DNA from: Acidobacteriota bacterium
GTDB lineage: Bacteria; Acidobacteriota; Blastocatellia; Pyrinomonadales; Pyrinomonadaceae
Length of the DNA: 64,000 nucleotides
NCBI GenBank assembly: GCA_019639155.1
Contig: JAHBSJ010000012.1
Coordinates: forward strand, 1 to 64,000
Reading direction: 5' to 3'
The translations under genes were made by a program, and so were the position numbers. This document shows positions 8,779 through 17,990 of this stretch, in pieces (within the stretch, counting starts at the first letter, position 1; each line of letters starts with the position of its first letter). A model generated the notes under the pieces. The model ran no database searches. It had not been told where the DNA came from and was given only the letters and a program-made list of their open reading frames with translations.

Positions 8779-9972
8779 ATGTCGAGATTTCATAAGGCCT
8801 CACATTTTACACGAAGCAACAGCACCCGTTTCCTATACTGGGCAGCGGTATTGAATCAGGTAGATGTGCTTGCACGCGTCTTGCCGAAAGCTATGCCGTC
8901 AGACGGCAGAAAGCGTGTGTTGTTCGTCAGGTTCGACGGTATCGGCGATTACGTTATCTGGACCTCGAGTTTCGACATGATCAGATCGATCTATCCGAGC
9001 GACGAATATCAACGAATACTTATCGCAAACAGATCGATGAAAGACCTGGTAGATACAGAGTTTTTTGAAAAGACGGTTTTTGTCGATCAGCATAAGTTCG
9101 TCACGAGCCCGATATATAGATTCTCGGTCATGCGCCAGGTCAGCGGATTTGGTGCAGAGATCGCGGTAAATCCAAGGCTTTCACGTGAGTTTCTGTGGAA
9201 CGATTCGGTGATACGCGTCAGCGGAGCGGCGAAGCGGATCGGCACGCACGGCATTTCGAACCGGATGACGCCTTTGCAGAAGAAGATATCTGACCGCTGG
9301 TACGATGTGCTCACGCCGGTGCCGGAAACGGGTGAGCACGAGTGTATATCGAACGACAAATTTCTCGCGTTCGCGTCGGAAAGGCCCGTCCCGGATACAC
9401 ACCGGCCGCCAAGCATAGGAATGCCGGCTCACTTCGGCCACGGCCTTGGGCCGGGAACATTCGCGGTGATCTTTCCCGGAGCCCATTTGGCGGACAAACG
9501 ATGGCCTTCGGAAAAGTTTGCGGCGGTTATAGACCATTTGAATGATGTATTTGCGTTGAGGTGCGTTATCGCCGGTGGAAAAGAAGATGGGCGGCGTGCG
9601 GCCGACATTGGGGCAATGTGCCGTTCGAAGCCGCTAGACATGACAGGGAAAACAGACCTGCTTGAACTGACCCGCCTTATCGGTGATGCGCGGATCGTGG
9701 TAACGAATGATACGAGTGCGGCTCATATTGCGGTAGCCGAGGATATACCGGTCGTCGTGATCACGCCCGGTAACCATGTCGGGCGATTTTTTCCGTATCC
9801 CGACGAAATGGACGGCAGAAAGATCAGGCAATTCTCGGCAGTGCATAAAATGGAATGTTTTGGCTGCTGTTGGAACTGCATTTATACAGAGCGTCCGCCG
9901 GGCCAGCCGACGCCCTGCGTCAAGGATGTTCCGATAGGAACAGTTATAGCCGGCATTCAGTCCCTGCTTTGA
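8779..9972 (+). CDS. Glycosyltransferase family 9 (heptosyltransferase-like)
   Basis: A 397-residue GT-B glycosyltransferase resembling ADP-heptose:LPS heptosyltransferases. The N-terminal motif VLFVRFDGIGDYVIWTSSFD (about 49-68) is the acceptor-side motif. FPGAHLADKRWPSEKFAAVI (about 234-253) and VVTNDTSAAHIAVAEDIPVV (about 312-331) form the nucleotide-sugar half. A Cys-rich tail near 360-375 (CFGCCWNC) is typical of some GT9 proteins. It probably adds a sugar to LPS or another surface glycan. Monocistronic; a second, shorter GT9 gene lies at 42832-43788. Confidence 0.9.
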   Translation: MSRFHKASHFTRSNSTRFLYWAAVLNQVDVLARVLPKAMPSDGRKRVLFVRFDGIGDYVIWTSSFDMIRSIYPSDEYQRILIANRSMKDLVDTEFFEKTVFVDQHKFVTSPIYRFSVMRQVSGFGAEIAVNPRLSREFLWNDSVIRVSGAAKRIGTHGISNRMTPLQKKISDRWYDVLTPVPETGEHECISNDKFLAFASERPVPDTHRPPSIGMPAHFGHGLGPGTFAVIFPGAHLADKRWPSEKFAAVIDHLNDVFALRCVIAGGKEDGRRAADIGAMCRSKPLDMTGKTDLLELTRLIGDARIVVTNDTSAAHIAVAEDIPVVVITPGNHVGRFFPYPDEMDGRKIRQFSAVHKMECFGCCWNCIYTERPPGQPTPCVKDVPIGTVIAGIQSLL

Positions 9973-10002
9973 TGATCGCAGGCGTGCACCGCGTTCGTGT
10001 GG

Positions 10003-10030
10003 TTGACTGTCAACTGTGTCGTGTTAGAAT
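10003..10030 (+). promoter_or_regulatory. Sigma-70-type promoter of the ROK gene
   Basis: TTGACT (10003-10008), a 16-base spacer, and TAGAAT (10025-10030). Both hexamers match the consensus at five of six positions. The predicted start near 10037 gives a leader of about 17 bases to the ATG at 10054. Confidence 0.6.
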
Positions 10031-10053
10031 CTCTGCAAAAGCGGGGTTAATTG

Positions 10054-10968
10054 ATGGGTCTCGTCGAGATGAAATATTGTGGTCTTTCAATTGAGTCACG
10101 AAAGCTGCGTGGCGTTTGCATTGGCGATTCTGATTCGCTGATAGACTCTTTCGTCGAAGAGCTTGACCAGTCGCTTGACCCGGTCGAACGAGTAAAGGAG
10201 CCGCTTTCAAAATGGCAGAAAGCTCTTGAAGGCTGCGACCGGCTCGGTGTCGCCGTGCCGGGGCTCGTTACCGCAAAAGGCCGTATTACGCATTCAGCCT
10301 TGATCCCGGAGCACTCCGGGCTTGAATTTGCGAAGGCGATCTCCGAGCGTACGGGAAAAGAGGTCTTGTTAGAGAACGACGCAAACTGTGCAGCCTATGG
10401 TGAACTTCAGCTCGGTGCGGGCCGCGGTAGCGGCGACATGTTTTATATCACTCTGGGCGAGGGCGTAGGCGGTGCGTTCATTTTTGGCGGCAAGATCTGG
10501 CGCGGCACGGCAGGATTTGCCGGTGAGTTCGGTTATGTGCCGATCGACGCCGACGGAAACAGGCTCGAAGACATGGCATCTGCCGCTAATATCGTTCGGA
10601 GAACCCGCAGCCGACTGCATACGGACAACACCACGTCGCTTGCACAAAAGGGCGAGGACAATATCGAGCTTGACGACATAATCATCGCCGCCGAACAGGG
10701 CGACGAATTTGCCCGAATGATGATCGAACGAACAGGAACCTATGTCGGGGTCGCGGCCGCGAGCGTGATCAACCTGCTTAATATCGAGTCGATCATTATA
10801 GGAGGCAGCACGATGCAGGCGGGCGAGCTTTTGCTTGATGCTGTTAAAGGAAGGGCACGTGAGCTTTCATTTGAACCGGCGTTCGATACGACAAGGTTTG
10901 CTATCGGTGAACTCGGAGATAATGCCGCGGCGCTTGGGGCTGCCTTGCTTTGCAGGACAGAAAGATAG
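10054..10968 (+). CDS. ROK family protein (glucokinase-like)
   Basis: A protein of about 304 residues with the ASKHA fold of the ROK family (sugar kinases and repressors). It has the sugar-binding/catalytic ENDANCAAYGE motif (near 108-118), the phosphate-binding GEGVGGAFIFGG (near 137-148) and a C-terminal adenosine motif (IIGGS). There is no helix-turn-helix domain, so a kinase rather than a NagC-type repressor is expected; glucose is the likeliest substrate by family. The usual zinc-binding CxCGxxGCxE segment is absent: its place holds GYVPIDADGNRLEDMAS. Start choice among TTG 10051, ATG 10054 and ATG 10069 is uncertain; 10054 is used because GCGGGG lies upstream. Confidence 0.85.
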   Translation: MGLVEMKYCGLSIESRKLRGVCIGDSDSLIDSFVEELDQSLDPVERVKEPLSKWQKALEGCDRLGVAVPGLVTAKGRITHSALIPEHSGLEFAKAISERTGKEVLLENDANCAAYGELQLGAGRGSGDMFYITLGEGVGGAFIFGGKIWRGTAGFAGEFGYVPIDADGNRLEDMASAANIVRRTRSRLHTDNTTSLAQKGEDNIELDDIIIAAEQGDEFARMMIERTGTYVGVAAASVINLLNIESIIIGGSTMQAGELLLDAVKGRARELSFEPAFDTTRFAIGELGDNAAALGAALLCRTER

Positions 10969-11075
10969 TTTGGCCGGCATTGAGATACGAGCGGATTATC
11001 CGTCTTATTAACGTTACTTATTAGTATCCTGATAGGCCAAATTCATACTTTTCGTTACTTTCGTTATTGTGCGAT

Positions 11076-11103
11076 TTGCGGATTTTGCAACTTTTAGTAA
11101 AAT
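11076..11103 (+). promoter_or_regulatory. Candidate promoter of the ACIII-caa3 cluster
   Basis: TTGCGG (11076-11081), a 16-base spacer, and TAAAAT (11098-11103, five of six to consensus). Transcription would start near 11110, leaving a leader of about 120 bases before actA. Confidence 0.4.
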
Positions 11104-11137
11104 CCTTGAGAGTTTTACGTAATTCGGTCAAACAGTT

Positions 11138-11210
11138 CTGAGGCCTGTTTCCCTGGTCGGCCCCAAAATGAGGGAAAGAGGTCAGGCTGAAGTTTAATAC
11201 AGCGCCTCAG
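11138..11210 (+). promoter_or_regulatory. Structured leader RNA upstream of actA
   Basis: Two nested perfect stems are visible: CTGAGGC (11138-11144) with GCCTCAG (11204-11210), and TTTCCCT (11148-11154) with AGGGAAA (11171-11177). A third, partly competing pairing joins GGCCTG (11142-11147) with CAGGCT (11183-11188). It matches no riboswitch class I know. It sits between the candidate promoter and actA, where no Shine-Dalgarno sequence is apparent. Function unknown. Confidence 0.45.
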
Positions 11211-11230
11211 CGGAACAACAAAAACCTTAA

Positions 11231-11890
11231 ATGGCTCAAGTTTTTAACAAAAGCGCGAACAACATCGCCCGTATAAGTATGGTGATGGTGGTGGTCTTGG
11301 CGGGGACGGCGTTTTATGCCTACACGCAGATCGCTCGATCGTCATATCTGACGGGAAGATACGTCGAGAAGCAGCAGCCCGTGCAGTTCAGCCACAAGCA
11401 TCACGTCGGTGATGACGGTATCGACTGCCGATATTGCCATACCACTGTGGAGACCACGGCTTCTGCCGGTATGCCATCAACGCAGACGTGTATGAACTGC
11501 CACAGCCAGATCTGGGCGGACAGCCCGTATCTTGAGCTCGTTCAAAAGAGCTTCCGTGAAAATAAGCCCATTGAATGGCAGCGTGTTCACGACCTGCCGG
11601 AATATACGTATTTCAACCACAGCATCCACGTGGCTAAGGGCATAGGCTGTTCTTCGTGCCATGGAGCCATCGACAATATGCCTGCGGTCTATCAGGAGAA
11701 CACGCTCCAAATGGAGTGGTGTCTGGCATGTCACCGCGAGCCGGAGAAGTTCATTCGTCCGAAATCTGAGATCTTCAATATGCAGTGGCAGGATTCGGAC
11801 CTTTCGCCAGCCGACCGTGACAAGCTGAAGGCAGATTACAAGATCAGGAGTAAGGAAATGCTGACAAGCTGTTCAGTTTGTCACAGATAG
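11231..11890 (+). CDS. actA: Alternative complex III subunit ActA, pentaheme cytochrome c
   Basis: The pentaheme subunit of alternative complex III, a quinol:electron-acceptor oxidoreductase that replaces cytochrome bc1. The 219-residue protein has one N-terminal membrane anchor (about 15-32) and five CXXCH heme sites at 66-70, 87-91, 140-144, 164-168 and 214-218, the last one residue from the C-terminus. In known complexes ActA passes electrons from the Fe-S subunit ActB to the outgoing cytochrome. It is the first gene of a 13.5-kb co-directional cluster; actB follows after 27 bases. Confidence 0.95.
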   Translation: MAQVFNKSANNIARISMVMVVVLAGTAFYAYTQIARSSYLTGRYVEKQQPVQFSHKHHVGDDGIDCRYCHTTVETTASAGMPSTQTCMNCHSQIWADSPYLELVQKSFRENKPIEWQRVHDLPEYTYFNHSIHVAKGIGCSSCHGAIDNMPAVYQENTLQMEWCLACHREPEKFIRPKSEIFNMQWQDSDLSPADRDKLKADYKIRSKEMLTSCSVCHR

Positions 11891-11917
11891 CGAGAACGCA
11901 AGTACCCGTTTAATACA

Positions 11918-14900
11918 ATGCCCAATAAGGTAAGCAATAACAGTTTCGCCGCATTGAGGGACAAGGTCCTCGCCCAGGATGGCAAGCAGTATTGGCGAAG
12001 CATAGAAGAATTCGTTGACGCTCCTGAGTTCGAAGCGGCCGTCAAGGAAGAATATCCGCACGCGATCGAGGACTGGGATAATTCGCTCAGCCGCCGAAAT
12101 TTCGTGAAAGTGATGGGAGCATCACTTGCTCTTGCCGGCCTGAGCGGCTGCGTCATTCAGCCGCCTGAGCAGATTGTGCCGTACGTGAGGCCGCAGGAAG
12201 GGCTGTTGCCGGGTGTGGCCAACTATTTTGCGACGACCGTCTCGCTTGGCGGAGTAGGCGTCGGGCTTTTAGCAAAGTCTTACGAGGGCCGTCCGGTCAA
12301 GGTTGAAGGGAACCCGGAACACCCGGGAAGCCGCGGCGGAACCGACGCCATCGCACAGGCGTCGATACTCGGGATGTATGATCCCGACCGCTCGCAGCAG
12401 ATCACATTCCGCGGAAGCCCGAGCAATTGGGCGACCTTCATGACCGCCGTTAGGACCGCGATCGAAGAAAATCGTGCTGACGGCGGAGCGGGCGTCAGAT
12501 TTTTGGCTGAAACGGTCACCTCGCCGACTCTGATAGATCAATTCACGCGGTTGAAAGCGGAACTTCCGAACGCGAAATTGATTCAATACGAGCCGGTCAA
12601 TAACGATAACGTTCTTGCGGGTGCGAAAATGGCATTCGGCTCGCCGGCACAGCCTGTTTACAACCTTGCGGGTGCTAAACGTATATTGACCCTCGGTGCT
12701 GATATCTTTTCGTCGTTCAGCGTTGCGAATATCAAGGAATTTGCAAAGGGCAGGTCTGTTTCCGAAGAAGGTTCCGAAATGAACCGTCTCTACGCGGTCG
12801 AGACCACGCCGACGCTGACCGGTGCAAAAGCGGATCATTCGATCGCAGTGAAGCCGAGCCAAATGACTGCGTTCGCTAAGGCGGTCGCAAAGGCCGTCGG
12901 TGTCGGCGGAGTGGAATCCGACTATACAGAGAATGCTGATTGGATCGCCGAAATGGCCAAGGATCTGGCCGCAAATCCGGGAACGAGTGTGGTGATCGCC
13001 GGCAAAGATCAGCCGCCGATGGTTCACGCCATCGCAAACGCCATCAACGACAAGCTCGGAGCGGTCGGCAAATCGGTGACATTCATTGAACCGCTGTCCC
13101 CCAACGCGGAAGTATCGCAGCTGGATCAGCTAAAGGAACTTTTCGGCGATATCGAGGCCGGCAAGGTCAGGCTGCTCTTCATACTCGGCGGAAATCCCGT
13201 TTACAACACTCCCATCGATCTGAGGATCGACGGCGAGAAGCTGATGAAGGTGAACACGCGGGTGCATCTCGGCCTTTATGCCGACGAGACCGCGGAATAC
13301 TGCCAGTGGCACGTCCCCGAAAAGCATTTTCTTGAAATGTGGAGCGATGCCCGTGCCTACGACGGCACCGCGTCGATCGTTCAGCCGCTCATTGAGCCGC
13401 TTTACGGCGGAAAGAGCATCCACGAGATCGTCCAGCTTGCATTCAAAGAGAATTTTGAGAAAAAGGATCTTGATATCGTCAAGGAATTTTGGCAAAAGAC
13501 CGGGTTGAGCGGTGCTGCTCCGCGGCCGGCCGCGACTCCTGCGGCTACGACCGCAGCAGCGAATACCGCTGCCGCTCCGGCTCCGGCGAACGTCACGGCC
13601 CCTGCTAACGGATCCGCTCCGGCGCCTGCGGCTACGCCTGCAGCTGCCGCTCCTGCAGCGGCTACGGCAGTACCTTCGGGCTTTGACGCGAATTGGCGCA
13701 AGGCCGTTCACGACGGCGTCATCGCGAATTCGGCGTCGCCCGTCAAGTCGGTAACAGCCTCCACCGGTTTCCTTTCGCAGCCGGATACAAAGCCGGCAGG
13801 CAGCGGTGCTCTTGAGATACAGATCTGTCCCGACCCGTGCGTCTACGATGGCCGTTTTGCCAACAACGGATGGCTGCAGGAGCTTCCGAATCCGCTCAAC
13901 AAGGTCACTTGGGAAAATGTCGGCCTCATCAGTCCGAATACCGCCGCAAAGCTCGGCATCAACTCCGCAAATGACCCGCGTGAAATGGCCGGCGGCGGGC
14001 TCGGCATCAGTTTTGTGACGACAAAAGGCGGTAACCTTCTTTCCGATCTCGTGACCGTGAAATATCAGGGAGCCGAGATCAAAAAGCCTGTTCCCATGTG
14101 GGTCACGCCTGGGCAGCCCGATGACGTGATAACGATCTACATGGGCTATGGCCGCACTCGTGCGGGCAAGGTCGGAACCGGGCTCGGCTACAATGCGTTC
14201 GACGTTCGACGCTCGGACGCCATGAGCTACGGCATGGGCGAGCTTGCAAAGACCGGCGAACAGACGAACATCGCTTCAACGCAGATCCATTTCAATATGG
14301 AAGGCCGCGACCTGCTGCGTGTCTGGAATATCGAGGATTACAAAGCGAATCCCGATATGGGGCATCAGCATGATGAATATCCGAAGTCGATGTACCCGTA
14401 CGAAGAGCATCAGAAGCTCTACGAACAGAATTACAAGTGGGCGATGTCGATCGACCTGAATTCCTGCGTCGGCTGCAACGCCTGCGTGGTTGCATGTCAG
14501 AGCGAGAACAATATTCCGGTCGTAGGCAAAGAGCAGGTGGAGCGTAGCCGTGAAATGCACTGGCTGCGCATCGATACTTACTACGGGGGCGACGACATCA
14601 ATGCTCCGGACGGTCCGCATTTCCAGCCCGTACTGTGTATGCAGTGCGAACAGGCACCTTGCGAGGTCGTATGCCCCGTTCACGCCACGGTCCACAGTGC
14701 CGAGGGCCTGAACGACATGGTTTACAACCGCTGCGTCGGTACCCGCTATTGCTCGAACAACTGCCCCTACAAGGTGCGCAGGTTCAACTTCCTGCTGTAT
14801 CAGGATTGGAATACGCCGCAGTACAAGCTGATGCGCAATCCTGAGGTCACCATCCGCAGCCGCGGTGTGATGGAAAAATGTACATTCTGCACACAGCGTA

Positions 14901-15220
14901 TCTCCATGGCGCGTATAGAGGCTGAAAAGGACGGCCGCAAGATCCGAGACGGAGAGGTCACGACCGCTTGTCAGTCGGCATGCCCGGCAGAGGCGATCAC
15001 CTTCGGCGATCTTCACGATAAGGAAAGCAAGATCTACAAGGCCAAGAAGGACCACCGCGACTATAAGCTGCTCAATGAGCTCAATACGCAGCCGCGGACG
15101 ACATATTTGGCCGCTTTGAAGAATCCGAACAAGGAAATGCCGGATTATCTTAAGCGTGAACAGCGAAAGCCCCACGTTATCGGCAAGAAGAAAGCTGAAA
15201 AAGGAGGCGAAGCTCACTAA
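11918..15220 (+). CDS. actB: Alternative complex III subunit ActB, molybdopterin-like plus Fe-S protein
   Basis: An 1100-residue periplasm-facing subunit built as a fusion of a molybdopterin-oxidoreductase-like domain, expected to lack cofactor as in known ActB, and a ferredoxin-like domain. A twin-arginine motif (SRRNFVKVMG) and a lipobox-like LSGC follow a 55-residue leader, as in other ActB proteins. The C-terminal third (about 845-1010) carries four cysteine groups (CVGCNACVVAC; CMQCEQAPCEVVC; CVGTRYCSNNC; CTFC...CQSAC), enough for four Fe-S clusters. Odd feature: a Pro/Ala-rich low-complexity run at about 531-587 interrupts the N-terminal domain. Confidence 0.95.
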   Translation: MPNKVSNNSFAALRDKVLAQDGKQYWRSIEEFVDAPEFEAAVKEEYPHAIEDWDNSLSRRNFVKVMGASLALAGLSGCVIQPPEQIVPYVRPQEGLLPGVANYFATTVSLGGVGVGLLAKSYEGRPVKVEGNPEHPGSRGGTDAIAQASILGMYDPDRSQQITFRGSPSNWATFMTAVRTAIEENRADGGAGVRFLAETVTSPTLIDQFTRLKAELPNAKLIQYEPVNNDNVLAGAKMAFGSPAQPVYNLAGAKRILTLGADIFSSFSVANIKEFAKGRSVSEEGSEMNRLYAVETTPTLTGAKADHSIAVKPSQMTAFAKAVAKAVGVGGVESDYTENADWIAEMAKDLAANPGTSVVIAGKDQPPMVHAIANAINDKLGAVGKSVTFIEPLSPNAEVSQLDQLKELFGDIEAGKVRLLFILGGNPVYNTPIDLRIDGEKLMKVNTRVHLGLYADETAEYCQWHVPEKHFLEMWSDARAYDGTASIVQPLIEPLYGGKSIHEIVQLAFKENFEKKDLDIVKEFWQKTGLSGAAPRPAATPAATTAAANTAAAPAPANVTAPANGSAPAPAATPAAAAPAAATAVPSGFDANWRKAVHDGVIANSASPVKSVTASTGFLSQPDTKPAGSGALEIQICPDPCVYDGRFANNGWLQELPNPLNKVTWENVGLISPNTAAKLGINSANDPREMAGGGLGISFVTTKGGNLLSDLVTVKYQGAEIKKPVPMWVTPGQPDDVITIYMGYGRTRAGKVGTGLGYNAFDVRRSDAMSYGMGELAKTGEQTNIASTQIHFNMEGRDLLRVWNIEDYKANPDMGHQHDEYPKSMYPYEEHQKLYEQNYKWAMSIDLNSCVGCNACVVACQSENNIPVVGKEQVERSREMHWLRIDTYYGGDDINAPDGPHFQPVLCMQCEQAPCEVVCPVHATVHSAEGLNDMVYNRCVGTRYCSNNCPYKVRRFNFLLYQDWNTPQYKLMRNPEVTIRSRGVMEKCTFCTQRISMARIEAEKDGRKIRDGEVTTACQSACPAEAITFGDLHDKESKIYKAKKDHRDYKLLNELNTQPRTTYLAALKNPNKEMPDYLKREQRKPHVIGKKKAEKGGEAH

Positions 15221-15289
15221 GCCTCATTGGGCCCCTCGAGGCGGACCCGACAATGTCTGATCCGCCGGCGACGCTTTAAGACCGAAAAT

Positions 15290-16738
15290 ATGCAGGTTGA
15301 TAAAGAACTCCAGCAAAAATTAAGGCCCGCGATGGTCGAAGGCGAACACACATTCGCCAGCGTTACGGACAAGATCTCCGACGTTACGCTGAAAAAGCGT
15401 ACGCCTTTCCACTGGTTCATCGGCTTCGGCATCTCGTTCCTGGTCGCTCAGTTACTGCTCTTTTCGGTGGTTTGGCTGCTTGCGAACGGTATCGGCGTTT
15501 GGGGGAATAACCAGCCGGTCGGATGGGCGTTCGACATCATCAACTTTGTTTGGTGGATCGGCATCGGCCACGCGGGAACGCTAATCTCCGCGATCCTGCT
15601 GCTTTTGAATCAGAAGTGGCGTACGTCCATTAACCGGTTTGCTGAGGCGATGACGCTTTTCGCGGTTGCCTGCGCGGCCATGTTCCCGCTGCTGCACACC
15701 GGCCGTCCATGGTTGGCGGCATACTGGCTTTTCCCATATCCGAACACAATGGGTATATGGCCGCAATTCCGCAGCCCGCTCATTTGGGACGTTTTTGCGG
15801 TTTCCACTTATGCGACCGTTTCGCTGCTGTTCTGGTATGTGGGCTTGATACCCGATTTCGCGACGCTTCGCGACAGAGCAAAGAATAAATACTACCGCTT
15901 CGTTTACGCCATTCTCGCGTGGGGCTGGCGGGGCAGTGCCCGCCACTGGCATCGTTATGAGATCACGTATCTCATCCTTGCCGGACTATCAACGCCGCTA
16001 GTTCTTTCGGTTCACTCGATCGTTTCATTCGACTTCGCGGTGTCGCAGATCCCGGGCTGGCACGCAACCATCTTTCCGCCCTATTTTGTTGCCGGTGCTA
16101 TCTTTGCCGGTTTCGCGATGGTGCTTATCCTTTGCATTCCGCTGAGGCACTGGTACCGTATGCAGGACTTCATCACGCATACGCACCTTGTCTATATGGG
16201 CAAGGTCATGCTCGCGACCGGGCTGATCGTCTGCTACGGATATGCGATGGAGGCCTTTTTCGGTTGGTACAGCGTAGCGGAATATGAGGTCTTCATGGTG
16301 AAGAACCGCATCTGGGAAGGCCCGTATTGGTGGTCCTATTGGCTGCTGATCCTATGCAATGGCCTGTCGATCCAGCTGCTCTGGTTCAAACGTTTCCGCG
16401 AATCGGAATTCTGGCTTTTCACGATCTCGGTTGTAGTCAGTGTCGGCATGTGGCTGGAACGCTTCGTTATCATCGTGACCAGCCTGCACAGGGATTTCCT
16501 TCCGTCCTCGTGGGCGATGTACAGCCCGCAGATATGGGATTGGACGATGTTCATCGGTACCATCGGCTTCTTCTTTACGCTGATCTATCTGTTCGTCAGA
16601 TTTGTGCCGATCATCTCGATATTCGAGGTCAGGACGCTGCTGCCTGACGCACATGTTCACGGGCATCAGCAGGATTTTGACGAGAGTGTTCTCGAGGTTG
16701 AATATACTTACGACCGCACGGATCCGCCGAACAGCTGA
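15290..16738 (+). CDS. actC: Alternative complex III subunit ActC, NrfD-like quinol-binding membrane protein
   Basis: A 482-residue integral membrane protein with about ten hydrophobic segments in the NrfD/PsrC (polysulfide reductase) arrangement. In solved ACIII structures this subunit binds menaquinol next to the ActB Fe-S domain and may form a proton path. The reading frame is open from 15227, but those residues are basic and unlike the family. The ATG at 15290 gives the usual cytoplasmic N-terminus (MQVDKELQQK). The gap to actB is 69 bases; actD follows after 30. Confidence 0.93.
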   Translation: MQVDKELQQKLRPAMVEGEHTFASVTDKISDVTLKKRTPFHWFIGFGISFLVAQLLLFSVVWLLANGIGVWGNNQPVGWAFDIINFVWWIGIGHAGTLISAILLLLNQKWRTSINRFAEAMTLFAVACAAMFPLLHTGRPWLAAYWLFPYPNTMGIWPQFRSPLIWDVFAVSTYATVSLLFWYVGLIPDFATLRDRAKNKYYRFVYAILAWGWRGSARHWHRYEITYLILAGLSTPLVLSVHSIVSFDFAVSQIPGWHATIFPPYFVAGAIFAGFAMVLILCIPLRHWYRMQDFITHTHLVYMGKVMLATGLIVCYGYAMEAFFGWYSVAEYEVFMVKNRIWEGPYWWSYWLLILCNGLSIQLLWFKRFRESEFWLFTISVVVSVGMWLERFVIIVTSLHRDFLPSSWAMYSPQIWDWTMFIGTIGFFFTLIYLFVRFVPIISIFEVRTLLPDAHVHGHQQDFDESVLEVEYTYDRTDPPNS

Positions 16739-16768
16739 TCCCGCAGGTGAATTTGCTTTTAAGACGAT

Positions 16769-17302
16769 ATGGCCAAAAACATCTATGGCATATTAGCTGA
16801 ATTCGATACCGCGACCCAGTTGGTCGATGCGGCTCGAAAGGTGCGCGACGCCGGTTACCGAAAGACCGACGCGTTCTCACCTTTCCCGCTGCACGAGATC
16901 GATGAGGCATTGGGCATCAAACGGAGCATATTGCCCTACTTGATCTTCGCCGGCGGCATCACGGGCCTGCTCGCGGGTTTCGGCCTGCAGTACTTCGTCC
17001 ACGTGATCGACTGGCCGATCATCGTCGGCGGAAGGCCGCACTTGAGCCTTCCGGCATTTGTTCCGCCGGCGTACGAACTGACCATTCTTTTCTCGGCCTT
17101 CGTGGCTGTTTTCGGGATGCTGTTCCTTAACGGATTGCCTTCGCCGTATCATCCTGTTTTTAACGTGCCGAGATTTGCCCTGGCGACCAGGGAGAAGTTC
17201 TTCTTGGTTGTTGAGGCCGCGGACGAAAAGTTCGATCACGAGGAGACAAGGAAGTTCATGGAAACTTTGGGAGCTCAGGAGGTGTTTGATGTACCTGAGT
17301 AA
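16769..17302 (+). CDS. actD: Alternative complex III subunit ActD (DUF3341)
   Basis: A 177-residue subunit with an N-terminal soluble part (IYGILAEFDTATQLVDAARKVRDAGYR at the start), two transmembrane helices (about 50-75 and 95-120) separated by a short loop containing the invariant-looking GGRPHLSLPAFVPP (about 88-101), and a soluble C-terminus. This is the DUF3341 family, which binds the membrane arm of ACIII. The last 14 bases overlap actE. Confidence 0.94.
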   Translation: MAKNIYGILAEFDTATQLVDAARKVRDAGYRKTDAFSPFPLHEIDEALGIKRSILPYLIFAGGITGLLAGFGLQYFVHVIDWPIIVGGRPHLSLPAFVPPAYELTILFSAFVAVFGMLFLNGLPSPYHPVFNVPRFALATREKFFLVVEAADEKFDHEETRKFMETLGAQEVFDVPE

Positions 17303-17990
17303 ACGAAACAGATCCGGAATTCTAATGATCGCTGTCTGTCTATTGCTGACAGCTTGCGGCGTTCGTTTTGATATGCAGGATCAGCCGCGTTACAAGGCGT
17401 ATAAAAAGTCGGAGTTCTTTGCCGACAAGCGTGCCTCGAGGGATTTTCCTGAGGGCACCGTGCCGCGCGGCCAGCTTCGAGACAATAAGGCTTTCTTCAC
17501 CGGCCAAATAGAGAATCCGAATCCAAACGCCGTTGTGCAGACGACGACAGACCCGAGCGGAAATACGCTCGTATCAAGTTTCCCGAACGCTATCGATGAA
17601 TTCCCGATCCCGGTTTCGAAAGAACTTATTGACCGCGGACAGGACCGCTACAACATTTACTGCATCGTCTGCCACGGCCCGGTCGGTGCCGGAGACGGCA
17701 TGATCGTCCGCCGCGGCTTTGTTAAGCCGCCGACATATCACGACGACCGTCTGAGAAACGCTCCTGTTGGTCATTTTTACGACGTCATCTCTAATGGTTG
17801 GGGCAGAATGAGCGGTTACGCCGCAAAAATACAGCCTGTTGACCGTTGGGCGATCGTCGCGTATATCAGAGCTTTACAGGTCAGCCAAGATCCCGATAGG
17901 GCATTGAAGATGAACACTTCTCCCGGAGCCGAAGCTCCAAAAACGACGGCAGATAAGCCGGCGACCACCGAGGGAGGCAAGACGCAATAA
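17289..17990 (+). CDS. actE: Alternative complex III subunit ActE, monoheme cytochrome c lipoprotein
   Basis: A 233-residue exported lipoprotein. Signal segment 10-22 ends in the lipobox LLTAC (C23), and one heme site CIVCH lies at 125-129 with a downstream methionine-containing loop (GRMSGY) that may give the sixth ligand. ActE carries electrons from the complex to the oxidase in known systems. The frame is open from 17175, but the ATG at 17289 directly precedes the signal sequence. It overlaps actD by 14 bases; its stop codon shares one base with the actF start. Confidence 0.93.
   Translation: MYLSKRNRSGILMIAVCLLLTACGVRFDMQDQPRYKAYKKSEFFADKRASRDFPEGTVPRGQLRDNKAFFTGQIENPNPNAVVQTTTDPSGNTLVSSFPNAIDEFPIPVSKELIDRGQDRYNIYCIVCHGPVGAGDGMIVRRGFVKPPTYHDDRLRNAPVGHFYDVISNGWGRMSGYAAKIQPVDRWAIVAYIRALQVSQDPDRALKMNTSPGAEAPKTTADKPATTEGGKTQ

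Noticed and set aside
14276..15217. A 313-codon frame on the minus strand opposite the ActB Fe-S domain (and another of 252 codons at 12269-13027).
   Set aside because: They lie wholly inside actB, have no signal or motif, and their Arg/His/Val-rich composition is what codon bias creates on the reverse strand of a GC-biased gene.
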